Source of the DNA: a virus
Length of the DNA: 64,000 nucleotides
Direction: 5' to 3' (one strand)
IMG/VR virus record: IMGVR_UViG_3300028840_002847
Coordinates: 1-64,000 of that record
Position 1 is the stretch's first letter. Each line of letters starts with the position of its first letter. The position numbers and the translations under genes are program-made. Below the pieces are notes generated by a model that saw only the letters and a list, made by a program, of their open reading frames with translations, ran no database searches and was not told the DNA's origin. Below are positions 1 through 6,168 of the stretch, piece by piece.

Positions 1-82
1 CCCTCTCAGGGCATTGTAGAGCTATGGGTTGAGCACTACTAGGCGCTCAGCCCTAAGCTCTCCTTATGCTTTATTGCATATG

Positions 83-112
83 GGCGGCGCAGGCTTCGAC
101 ACCTGCGCTGCC
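83..112 (-). terminator. Hairpin with TGTCGAAG loop downstream of the small zinc protein gene
   Basis: An 11-bp stem (83-93 with 102-112, one G-T pair) closes an 8-nt loop at 94-101, read as TGTCGAAG on the minus strand. It lies directly 3' of the minus-strand gene ending at 122. No clear T-run follows, so Rho-independent termination is uncertain. The same loop tops hairpins at 61587-61616 and 63817-63834. Confidence 0.5.
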
Positions 113-121
113 TTAATATCC

Positions 122-364
122 TCAACCCTCATCATTTGGGGAGGCATACCACTTGCCATGCTCACCCTTAATAAACCAATAAGCGCCGCATATCTGACAC
201 TCCATTTCCATCCAAGCATCAAAGCCCACTTCCCTAAGCGGGCCTTCGCAATGCGGGCAAGAGGGCGCCACGCCTCTATCCTCAGCTACCAAAATGACGT
301 CCCTCTCGCTCCAAACTGCCCATTCACCATTGCATTCAATTGCCTTAATCTCGCTGCCTGTCAT
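122..364 (-). CDS. Small double-CxxC zinc-binding protein
   Basis: This 80-residue protein has two Cys pairs, CPHC near residue 36 and CQIC near residue 56, the spacing of a zinc ribbon. A good ribosome binding site (AAGGAG, 6 nt spacing) precedes the ATG at 364, and this supports the gene over the plus-strand frame covering the same bases. It resembles the many small zinc proteins of the minus-strand early region. Function is unknown; nucleic-acid or protein binding is the usual role of such domains. Confidence 0.75.
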   Translation of the reverse strand: MTGSEIKAIECNGEWAVWSERDVILVAEDRGVAPSCPHCEGPLREVGFDAWMEMECQICGAYWFIKGEHGKWYASPNDEG

Positions 365-502
365 ATTATTCTCCTTTCCCGCTATGCGGGGTCTTTAAAG
401 CGTGCGATCTGCACTTCTAACGTGTTATCTCAAGCTAGCCTATACCCTAATAAGCCAGCTTTACTGCTGAAACCCTGCTATTTCCAAGCGAAATAGCTAT
501 AA

Positions 503-574
503 AGCCTGCCGAGGATTCGAACCCCGCTCCTGCTTGCAATAAAGCAAGCAAGCGCCCCAAGTCCAGCGCAGGCT
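503..574 (-). tRNA. tRNA-like element, non-canonical anticodon arm
   Basis: The minus strand shows a 7-bp acceptor-type stem (503-509 with 568-574) and a convincing T-arm at 510-526: a 5-bp stem with one G-U pair and a TTCGAAT loop. The anticodon position is abnormal. GCTTGC/GCAAGC (532-537 with 544-549, extendable by one pair) closes a 6-nt loop, TTTATT, instead of a 5-bp stem with a 7-nt loop, so no anticodon can be assigned. The D-arm is also irregular and no CCA is encoded. It may be a degenerate tRNA or a tRNA mimic. It starts about 25 nt past the 3' side of the structured RNA candidate. Confidence 0.5.
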
Positions 575-599
575 ATTTGGAGGCTTCTCCCACAATTTA

Positions 600-1193
600 T
601 TAGGCTGCTTATTCAGCGAGGCTCGCATGGTTGACAATCCTCAAGCTAGGGCTCGCCCCTCAAGTGTTGGCTATGAGGGGGAGGGCTTTGGCTAGCGGGG
701 TAGGGCTCCCGCTTCGCTACTTCTCGCTCTGCTATTGCCAGCGCCCCTGTCGAGGGTGCGCTTGCCTATACCTAAATCTCAGGTTGCCCGCCCCAAATAT
801 TGGATGCGGTTTAATAGCCGGGTTCCACGCTTTGGCCCCACCGCAGGTTGCTCTTCCCATTGCTGGGCATCTTGGCAACCTGAGGACCGCTCGCCCCTTG
901 CGGGGGTCTTGGCTTGCCCGGGCTTCCACGCTTATGGTTAGCGCCCTGCCATCAGCAGGACTACCATTTGTATCCCCTAAGGATTTCACACCTTAAAGCT
1001 ATTGGCTAACCGTTAACCTCTTCTCCCTCCTCTAGCGTCTAGCGGGCCGCCCAACTCTTGCTTCGCGTGGTCTTATAGGGCTTGCGCCCCCGCCATCGGC
1101 CGGGCAATAAAGCAGCCGTTTTTCAGCTAACCCTCAACCTCCTGCTACCTCCTCCTTTGTCAAAGATCAAATAAAACTCCCTACCTAAACCAC
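600..1193 (-). ncRNA. Candidate large structured phage RNA (GOLLD/ROOL-like in kind, unassigned)
   Basis: No convincing protein is encoded here on either strand, but the minus strand folds into many helices. Examples are 936-942 with 1005-1011, 978-982 with 991-995, 945-949 with 955-959, 885-888 with 905-908, 844-851 with 875-882, 805-810 with 840-845, 740-748 with 753-762, and 694-699 with 708-713. Three hairpins end in GCAA (GNRA-type) loops on the minus strand only, at 860-863, 898-901 and 1082-1085, and this fixes the transcribed strand. The 10-nt string AAGCGTGGAA occurs twice. An extended -10 promoter lies at 1200-1208. Large phage RNAs such as GOLLD and ROOL are known near tRNAs and are about this long. 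No sequence match to those classes was tested, so family membership is inference. Confidence 0.5.
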
Positions 1194-1199
1194 TCCGCT

Positions 1200-1208
1200 A
1201 GTATAGCA
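1200..1208 (-). promoter_or_regulatory. Extended -10 promoter for the structured RNA
   Basis: The minus strand reads TGCTATACT, matching the extended -10 consensus TGnTATAAT in all but one base. No good -35 hexamer is seen, as is common for extended -10 promoters. The predicted start is near 1193, just before the structured region. Confidence 0.45.
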
Positions 1209-1288
1209 TGAGCAAAAAGATAATGGGCGCTCTGCCCTTAGGTTTGCATTATTACATATGTGCGGCTAAGGAAATATTATGAGGGGTG

Positions 1289-1320
1289 TGCGAACCCTAA
1301 GCTCTCCAATGGTTTTCGCA
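1289..1320. repeat. Dispersed repeat, copy with full inverted arms
   Basis: This 32-nt copy begins TGCGAA and ends TTCGCA, so its ends can pair. The interior carries CTAAGCTCTCCAATGG. It is the clearest member of the family together with 1621-1652. Confidence 0.75.
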
Positions 1321-1544
1321 CTTTTTCTTAGAGCTAGCTTGGTTCTGCTGAAAGCAACTTTGTTGAGAAAGATTTGACTTTTTCTTGACAGGTGCGCGAA
1401 GGGGGACCGCTTGCTCTTGTGCTAACCTATTGGAAATCAGCGGGTTATCAGCTGGGTTTGGGTAGAGCAAGCGTAAGTGGTTGGTTTTCAGCAGGACTAG
1501 CACAAATAAAATTGATCGAGGGGGTGAACGTCAATCATTTTGAA

Positions 1545-1570
1545 AGCTAAGGAGACCAATGGTTTTCGCA
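1545..1570. repeat. Dispersed repeat, GAGA-core copy
   Basis: The core reads CTAAGGAGACCAATGG followed by TTTTCGCA. The left arm is degenerate compared with the copy at 1289-1320. Confidence 0.7.
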
Positions 1571-1620
1571 CTTACCTCTTTTTCAACCCCGAATTCGAAA
1601 ATCAAATTGTGGCAAAACAG

Positions 1621-1652
1621 TGCGAAGCATAAGGTCTCCAGTGGTTTTCGCA
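1621..1652. repeat. Dispersed repeat, GTCT-core copy
   Basis: This copy has the same 32-nt length and the same TGCGAA/TTCGCA arms as 1289-1320, but the interior reads ATAAGGTCTCCAGTGG. The arms are conserved while the central tetramer differs. Confidence 0.75.
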
Positions 1653-1758
1653 GTTCAAAACTGGAAAATTCCGGGTAAGTTTGAAAAGCCCAGAAATGCC
1701 CGAGCGAAGCCCACTGGTCAGCTATGGTTTCAGGGCTGTTTTTGAAAATCATGGGGTG

Positions 1759-1780
1759 TGCGAAGCCTTAGGTCGTGGCG
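1759..1780. repeat. Dispersed repeat, degenerate copy
   Basis: TGCGAAGCCTTAGGTC is recognisable, but the right half has diverged. Confidence 0.5.
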
Positions 1781-1853
1781 TGATCAGGGCCCTCGTGCGT
1801 CGGGGTACCGCAAACGAACAAAGAAAGTGGGTCTAGCTGAAACCCATAGCCCT

Positions 1854-1884
1854 GAAGCCTAAGCTCTACAATGGGTTCGCACAC
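1854..1884. repeat. Dispersed repeat copy
   Basis: The core CCTAAGCTCTACAATGGG is followed by TTCGCAC. The left arm is shortened to GAAG. Confidence 0.65.
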
Positions 1885-2092
1885 CCCTGTTTCTGCGCTT
1901 CCAAACAAAAGGAGCAAGCCTTAGATGTGCGGAGACAGGCAAGCAAAGAAAAGCAGTCCTAGCAAGGAATTCACGCTAGATCTGCTAGTGGTTGATTTCC
2001 AATGGTTTGCGCAAGCCCAAGTGGGCTAGGAATGGCTTGGCGAAAGTGGGTGAAATGGGCTGATCTATGGGTATAAGGATATGCGTGCACCC

Positions 2093-2135
2093 GAGAAAAC
2101 CCGTTAGACGTGCTTCTCGCACGCTGGTTTTTCTC
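2093..2135. other. Strong two-tier hairpin
   Basis: GAGAAAACC (2093-2101) can pair with GGTTTTTCTC (2126-2135) with one bulge. Inside it, CGTGC (2109-2113) pairs with GCACG (2119-2123) around a TTCTC loop. On the plus strand the stem ends in a T-rich run, so it may terminate transcription towards queD. Confidence 0.45.
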
Positions 2136-2158
2136 TCCCTTTTCAACCCCTCACCCTA

Positions 2159-2185
2159 ACGAAGCATAAGGAGAGCAATGGGTTC
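2159..2185. repeat. Dispersed repeat copy
   Basis: The core is GCATAAGGAGAGCAATGGG. The flanks no longer form the TGCGAA/TTCGCA pair. Confidence 0.6.
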
Positions 2186-2200
2186 CTCCCCCTAAGGAAG

Positions 2201-2278
2201 CCTAAGGAGAACAATGGGTTGAGCGGGGTAGGTAAATAAAAGGAAAAAGGGGTGGCTCAGCCCACTGGAGAGCTTAGG
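2201..2278. repeat. Two repeat copies in inverted orientation
   Basis: The repeat at 2201-2224 and the copy at 2255-2278 are 24-nt arms that are imperfect reverse complements, separated by 30 nt. The mismatches fall mainly in the variable core tetramer. The element lies just before a TTGACA hexamer (2293-2298) and the queD-like gene. Confidence 0.65.
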
Positions 2279-2348
2279 GTTTCGCACTTTTTTGTTGACA
2301 GGTTTGGCAATAAGGTTTAGGTTGCACCTCTAACCTTTAAGGAGAAAT

Positions 2349-3044
2349 ATGACTAAGAGCCGCATAGGTATTTTGGCTGAGGAAATCTCGGCACTTTTCG
2401 CCAAAGCGCAAGCTAGCCATAAATCCTCTATTATTTTGGACCTCCTCATGCAGGGGGGCCGCATATACCAACCCACCATACCCGCTGAGGATTGGCGCTC
2501 CCAACCTGAGATTATGAGCTTGCTGCTTTATTGCGCAGGCTATAAAGAAGAAACGATAGGCTCATTTTCTTCACCCTCAACCTCAAGAGGGATTTCGCAG
2601 CAAGCTGTGAGCAAGCGCTTAATAAAGGCGGCCTTGCTTATGGACGAGCGCTTTGGCGGGGACCTCGCAGACTTGCGAGAAAGGAGAAATAAGGTGAAGC
2701 TATTATTCAAAACCCATTTTGACGCTGCTCATAATTTACCTAATTATGAGGGCGCTTGCGCTAATGTGCATGGGCATAGGTGGCTCGTAGATATTGAGCT
2801 AGAGGGCGAGGTAAATCCTGAGACAGGGATGGTAATGGACTTCAAAATCCTCAAGCGCTTAATAAACCCGCTATTGCCTGATCATTCTCAGGTAAATGAA
2901 ATAGTGGCTAATCCAACCGCTGAGAATATTGCGGGCTTCCTTTTCAATAAGATAACCAAAGCGCTTGCAAGCGCTGAGGTGAGGGCTAGGCTGCTGAGCC
3001 TCACGGTTTGGGAGACTCCAGAAACGGGGGCCAAATACCCTTAG
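2349..3044 (+). CDS. queD: QueD-like 6-carboxytetrahydropterin synthase with N-terminal extension
   Basis: The C-terminal part, from about residue 116, is a full QueD/6-PTPS T-fold domain. It has zinc ligands His128, His141 and His143 (AHNL and HGH), catalytic Cys137, an Asp178-His179 pair and the PTAENIA motif. QueD converts dihydroneopterin triphosphate to 6-carboxytetrahydropterin, the second step from GTP to preQ0. The first 115 residues are not part of QueD and include a helix-turn-helix-like segment (GISQQAVSKRLIKA). A GTG at 2694, preceded by AAGGAG with 7-8 nt spacing, sits exactly at the start of the QueD domain, so a 116-residue QueD may also be made from an internal start. The full ORF begins at an ATG behind AAGGAG. 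Confidence 0.88.
   Translation: MTKSRIGILAEEISALFAKAQASHKSSIILDLLMQGGRIYQPTIPAEDWRSQPEIMSLLLYCAGYKEETIGSFSSPSTSRGISQQAVSKRLIKAALLMDERFGGDLADLRERRNKVKLLFKTHFDAAHNLPNYEGACANVHGHRWLVDIELEGEVNPETGMVMDFKILKRLINPLLPDHSQVNEIVANPTAENIAGFLFNKITKALASAEVRARLLSLTVWETPETGAKYP
2694..2696 (+). promoter_or_regulatory. Probable internal start codon with its own ribosome binding site
   Basis: In-frame GTG after AAGGAGAAATAAG. The ribosome binding site is as good as those of the neighbouring genes, and the codon coincides with residue 1 of a normal-length QueD. Confidence 0.5.
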
Positions 3045-3259
3045 CGCTCTAGCTAGCTTGGAGCATACTTAACCCTCACCCCTACCCGCTTAATAACCTA
3101 GCTCAGATGAGCGTCTAGCACGCTTATGAAAAGCCTGAGAAGAGCCATGAGCCTTAATTCAACTATCAGCAGGAACACTAAGGAGACAGCAGGGCAGAGC
3201 CGGCCGCCCCTCTCAACCCTAAGGAGAAGGGGTAGGAGAGCCTTATAAGGAGATAAAGC
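3045..3259. other. Intergenic spacer between queD and queE
   Basis: No gene is seen. The spacer contains CTAGC-rich sequence and an AACCCTAAGGAGAAGGGG string related to the dispersed repeats. A TTATAAGGAGATAAAGC ribosome binding site leads into queE. Confidence 0.5.
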
Positions 3260-3868
3260 ATGAAGCTAAAGGTGGTAGAGCAATTTATGAGCGTGCAGGG
3301 GGAGGGCTTGCTAGCAGGACAGGGCGCTTGGTTTATTAGGCTCTTTGGTTGTAATTTGAACTGTCCTTTTTGCGATACCCGCTATGCGAAAGAGGGCAAG
3401 GGGTGGGAGCGAATAGAGGTGCATGAGCTAGCAAGAGCAGCCATTGCAAGCAAGCAAGCCCTAGTGGTAATAACAGGTGGCGAGCCAACTCAGCAAGCCC
3501 GAGGGCTATGCAGGCTCATTGAGCGCTTGCAGGGCGCAGGGCTTAAGGTGCAGGTTGAGACTAATGGAACGGGCAAGCTATCCAAGCCCGCTAGCCTAGC
3601 CCATATAACCCTAAGCCCAAAGCGCAAGGGGAGGGTGTGCAAGCAGATGTGGCGCATAGCGGATGAGGTAAAGATTGTGGTGGGCAATAAAGTGGACGTG
3701 GACTGGGCGCTAGCATTGGTGAGCAGGGCTGGCTATAAGGGTGCTGTGAGCTTGCAGGCTGAGAGTAATAGCAAGCAAGCGCTTAAGGCAGCTATTAAGG
3801 CAGTGCTGGAGAGTAGAGGTAAGCTGAGGTTAAGCGTGCAACTTCATAAATTGATTGAGGTGAAATAA
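3260..3868 (+). CDS. queE: 7-carboxy-7-deazaguanine synthase (radical SAM)
   Basis: The 202-residue protein carries the QueE start FMSVQGEG and a radical-SAM CxxxCxxC cluster motif at Cys31, Cys35 and Cys38 (CNLNCPFC). The TGGEP SAM-binding motif follows near residue 71. QueE rearranges 6-carboxytetrahydropterin into 7-carboxy-7-deazaguanine using SAM and a [4Fe-4S] cluster. Length is normal for short QueE proteins. It lies between queD and folE, consistent with a phage-encoded 7-deazaguanine pathway. A good ribosome binding site (AAGGAG) precedes the ATG. Confidence 0.93.
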   Translation: MKLKVVEQFMSVQGEGLLAGQGAWFIRLFGCNLNCPFCDTRYAKEGKGWERIEVHELARAAIASKQALVVITGGEPTQQARGLCRLIERLQGAGLKVQVETNGTGKLSKPASLAHITLSPKRKGRVCKQMWRIADEVKIVVGNKVDVDWALALVSRAGYKGAVSLQAESNSKQALKAAIKAVLESRGKLRLSVQLHKLIEVK

Positions 3869-3960
3869 CGCAAGCGGCGCAAGCGCTATAAAAGGCATTT
3901 GAAAAAGTAAATCGGGCAGGAGTGAGCGCCTAAGGTCTAGGCGTGCCTGCACGGGGTTAA

Positions 3961-3990
3961 GTGCGAAACCATAAGGAGATCAATAGGGAG
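3961..3990. repeat. Dispersed repeat copy upstream of folE
   Basis: GTGCGAAACCATAAGGAGAT matches the repeat family. It overlaps the extended folE reading frame and ends just before the folE ribosome binding site, so the longer GTG start at 3961 is probably not used. Confidence 0.6.
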
Positions 3991-3996
3991 AGAGGT

Positions 3997-4560
3997 ATGT
4001 ACGAAATAAAAGATGACATCGAGGCTATGCAATTTATTAAGAGCCTGCTGAGGTATATGGGAGAGGATCCCGAGCGGGAAGGATTAAAGCGGACGCCTGA
4101 GCGCATGGTGGCAGCAAGCAGGCAATTGTTTGCAGGCTATTCTCGATCCCCCGCTGAGGTGCTTAATAGAGTATTCACTTGCGCTTATGACGAGATGGTA
4201 GTGCTGAGAGATATTGAATTTTTCTCCACCTGTGAGCATCACCTCATGCCCTTTTTTGGGCGGGCTGCCATAGCATATATTCCTAATGGGAAAGTGGTAG
4301 GGATATCCAAGCTCGCCCGCTTGCTTGAGGTATATGCTAGGCGCTTACAAATCCAAGAGAAGCTCACAGCTCAAATAGCGGACGCCATTGAGAAGCACCT
4401 TGAGCCTAGGGGTACCGCAGTCTTTATCCAAGCTCAGCACCTTTGCATGACAGCGAGGGGAGTGGGCAAGCAGAATTCAATAATGGTAACGAGTACCCTG
4501 CGAGGCTGCTTCAAAGAGGGCGCCCCGAGAGCAGAGTTCCTAGCGCTTGCGAGGGCATAG
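3997..4560 (+). CDS. folE: GTP cyclohydrolase I
   Basis: The 187-residue protein has the FolE zinc and active-site motif TCEHH (Cys79, His81, His82), the second cysteine Cys150 in AQHLCM, and the [10 protein letters not shown]-type core ([17 protein letters not shown]). FolE opens GTP to dihydroneopterin triphosphate, the first step of the pathway continued by QueD and QueE. I chose ATG 3997, preceded by GGGAG at 8 nt, over the in-frame GTG at 3961 because the extra residues derive from a dispersed repeat. It is followed by about 550 nt without a gene. Confidence 0.93.
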   Translation: MYEIKDDIEAMQFIKSLLRYMGEDPEREGLKRTPERMVAASRQLFAGYSRSPAEVLNRVFTCAYDEMVVLRDIEFFSTCEHHLMPFFGRAAIAYIPNGKVVGISKLARLLEVYARRLQIQEKLTAQIADAIEKHLEPRGTAVFIQAQHLCMTARGVGKQNSIMVTSTLRGCFKEGAPRAEFLALARA

Positions 4561-4890
4561 CATAGCATTAGGCATTGGGCGCTGAGGACAGGGAAGAGGA
4601 CGGGACTCAATATTGAATACCCTAAGCCCTTGATCGCCTTATGTCTAGGGTGGGGAGAGCGGGGTAAGGGTGCGCAGGCATAAGGTCTGCTTAGGGCTCG
4701 CAGGGGTAAAGGGAACCACTTATGGGTTATAAGGGGAAGAGGCGCAGGTTGAATCTTGAGCTGCCTTATTTCTAGATTTGGTTTTGGCTAATCCTGATTC
4801 TCGATCCTGCTTGCGCTTGCTAGCTTGAGGGCTGCCTTATTTCTCGATCCTGCTGAGGGCAGCTCGTCCCATAATAATAATGAACGGGGT

Positions 4891-4920
4891 GTGCGAAGCA
4901 TAAGGAGACCAGTGGGCTGG
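4891..4920. repeat. Dispersed repeat copy
   Basis: GTGCGAAGCATAAGGAGACC followed by AGTGGG. The left arm is intact and the right arm diverged. Confidence 0.65.
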
Positions 4921-4936
4921 ACGGGGTGGCACCCCT

Positions 4937-4964
4937 CAGGGCTTAGGTCTCCAATGGTTTTCGC
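4937..4964. repeat. Dispersed repeat copy
   Basis: The core GGGCTTAGGTCTCCAATGG is followed by TTTTCGC. The right arm is intact and the left diverged. It lies 17 nt after the copy at 4891-4920. Confidence 0.65.
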
Positions 4965-4982
4965 GGGGTAGGGTGTCGCGAC

Positions 4983-5039
4983 TCAGGTGCCCCTTCCCTG
5001 ATTTTCGCTTCTCCGGGAACGAAGCGGCAGGTACCCTGA
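4983..5039 (+). promoter_or_regulatory. Structured leader upstream of the late operon
   Basis: CGCTTC (5006-5011) pairs with GAAGCG (5021-5026), and TCAGG (4983-4987) pairs with CCTGA (5035-5039), giving a nested structure about 80 nt before the first gene. It does not match a riboswitch class I can recognise. Confidence 0.3.
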
Positions 5040-5116
5040 CAATTTGACTGATCATGCGAAAAACTTAAAGTGGCATAATCGCCACCAACGGAAAGCAGTA
5101 AAGGGAGGACGGGATA

Positions 5117-5785
5117 ATGAGTGAGGAAAAAGAGGCATATATAGTGCGGGAAGCCTGCCACAGATGCGGGATAGTAGCGGAGCTGGGAGCGGACAAGCTC
5201 TGCAATGATTGCCGGGACGGGAAGCCACTCGTGGAGCAGTGCGCAAAGTGCGGGGCAAAGGGCAAAGTGGTACCGGAATCGGGATTGTGCGCTAAATGCG
5301 AAGCGGCACGCCTGAAAGAGGAAATGTTCCCGGAAAAACCGCCGCTCAGCGCGGGGCGGGTGCGGAAGACAGCGGGCGGGAAACGGAAAGCGCCTCAGGT
5401 GCGCTCTAAGGCTGTAAAAAAGGCAAAGTGTGCTAGGTGCGGGCGCAAAATGACGCTGATAAGCCGGAACCTCTGCGGGACCTGCTATACTATCGTCCGT
5501 AAAGCGGGTGACTTAGGAAACTTCCCTAAGGTATCACGGAGCAAAAAGGCCGCCCCGGCTAAAAAGGTCCAAGGGCTAGCGGTAATAGATATTCCGGTTT
5601 CCGAAAAGATCGATCTTCGTAGTCTAATTGCGGATATGCAGGAAAACATTGCCAAGGAATGCGAGGCAATGGTACTGTCTATTCGTCAACTCGCAGACCA
5701 GAAACGGGACGAAGCGGAAGCGCTCCGGGAAAAAGCTAACCAAGGCGAGGCAATCATAATCCGAATGAGGGAGCTAGCGTTATGA
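5117..5785 (+). CDS. Multi-zinc-ribbon protein with C-terminal coiled coil
   Basis: The 222-residue protein has three pairs of CxxC motifs: CHRC/CNDC (residues 14-33), CAKC/CAKC (about 42-60) and CARCGR/CGTC (about 108-125). A Lys/Arg/Ala-rich linker and a helical, Glu/Lys-rich C-terminus (about 165-222) follow. It resembles nucleic-acid-binding zinc proteins but belongs to no family I recognise. It opens the coupled operon that includes dpdA: its stop overlaps the next start (ATGA at 5782). Start chosen at the ATG behind GGGAGGACGGGATA. Confidence 0.8.
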   Translation: MSEEKEAYIVREACHRCGIVAELGADKLCNDCRDGKPLVEQCAKCGAKGKVVPESGLCAKCEAARLKEEMFPEKPPLSAGRVRKTAGGKRKAPQVRSKAVKKAKCARCGRKMTLISRNLCGTCYTIVRKAGDLGNFPKVSRSKKAAPAKKVQGLAVIDIPVSEKIDLRSLIADMQENIAKECEAMVLSIRQLADQKRDEAEALREKANQGEAIIIRMRELAL

Positions 5786-6168
5786 TAAATAATATTACCT
5801 TAAAGATTAATGAGGACGCGGTAATGTGCGCCATCCGTCCATATATCGTTGTCAACCTTCGCTGGGAAGGAGTCCATAATTGGCCCGGTTGCGACCTTCC
5901 GTCTGTCCTTTTCCTCCGGGATCCGCACCGCCACGTATTCCATATAGAAATCGGCAAACCAGTGAGCCACGGGGACCGGGATATAGAAATAATCATCTTT
6001 AAGCGTGCTGTCTTATCCTGTCTAGATGCTCACTTTCCAGACAGGGACATGGGAAGCCTATCCTGTGAACAGCTTGCAGAATTCCTGCTAAAAGAGTTCG
6101 GGGCAAAGTGGGTCAAAGTGCTTGAGGACGGGGAGAACGGGGCAGAAGTCCGAGCTGAGGTGCTATAA
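5782..6168 (+). CDS. T-fold (QueD/6-PTPS-like) family protein
   Basis: The 128-residue protein is not a standard enzyme, but its layout resembles 6-pyruvoyltetrahydropterin synthase-type T-fold proteins. There is a His cluster (PHRHVFHI, His49, His51, His54), a GSLSCEQLAEFL segment (91-102) like the PTAENLA helix of QueD, and a final VKVLED strand with Glu115 where QueD has VWET. A role in handling a pterin or deazaguanine is inferred from this and from its place two genes before dpdA. It overlaps both neighbours by 1-4 nt, so it is translationally coupled to them. Fold assignment is moderate confidence; function is unknown. Confidence 0.6.
   Translation: MINNITLKINEDAVMCAIRPYIVVNLRWEGVHNWPGCDLPSVLFLRDPHRHVFHIEIGKPVSHGDRDIEIIIFKRAVLSCLDAHFPDRDMGSLSCEQLAEFLLKEFGAKWVKVLEDGENGAEVRAEVL

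Larger units (their letters stand above)
1209..2348. other. Non-coding stretch with dispersed repeats
   Basis: I find no credible gene here. Minus-strand frames at 1297-1503 and 1531-1752 are open but have no ribosome binding site and no recognisable protein character. The stretch contains at least eight copies of a repeat with a TAAG(GAGA/CTCT/GTCT) core and TGCGAA/TTCGCA arms, plus a strong hairpin at 2093-2135. It could be an origin, a packaging region, or a regulatory hub; nothing decides between these. Confidence 0.5.
4561..5116. other. Non-coding region with repeats, probable leader of the structural operon
   Basis: No gene is visible. It contains repeat copies at 4891-4920 and 4937-4964, two similar strings (CTGCCTTATTTCT) near 4762 and 4840, and a structured leader at 4983-5039. 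A TTGACT hexamer occurs at 5044, but a well-placed -10 was not found. Confidence 0.5.

Noticed and set aside
29-496. Plus-strand open frame of 155 codons
   Set aside because: It lies opposite the better supported minus-strand zinc protein, has no ribosome binding site, and its product has no protein-like pattern.
631-996. Overlapping open frames on both strands in the structured region
   Set aside because: Compositions are atypical, ribosome binding sites are absent, and the sequence is better explained by RNA helices.
1297-1752. Two minus-strand frames of 68 and 73 codons
   Set aside because: They run through dispersed repeats, have no ribosome binding site and resemble no protein family.
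4983-5039. preQ1 riboswitch in the leader of the dpdA operon
   Set aside because: The leader is structured, but I could not match the short pseudoknot layout of known preQ1 riboswitches, so it is listed only as a structured leader.
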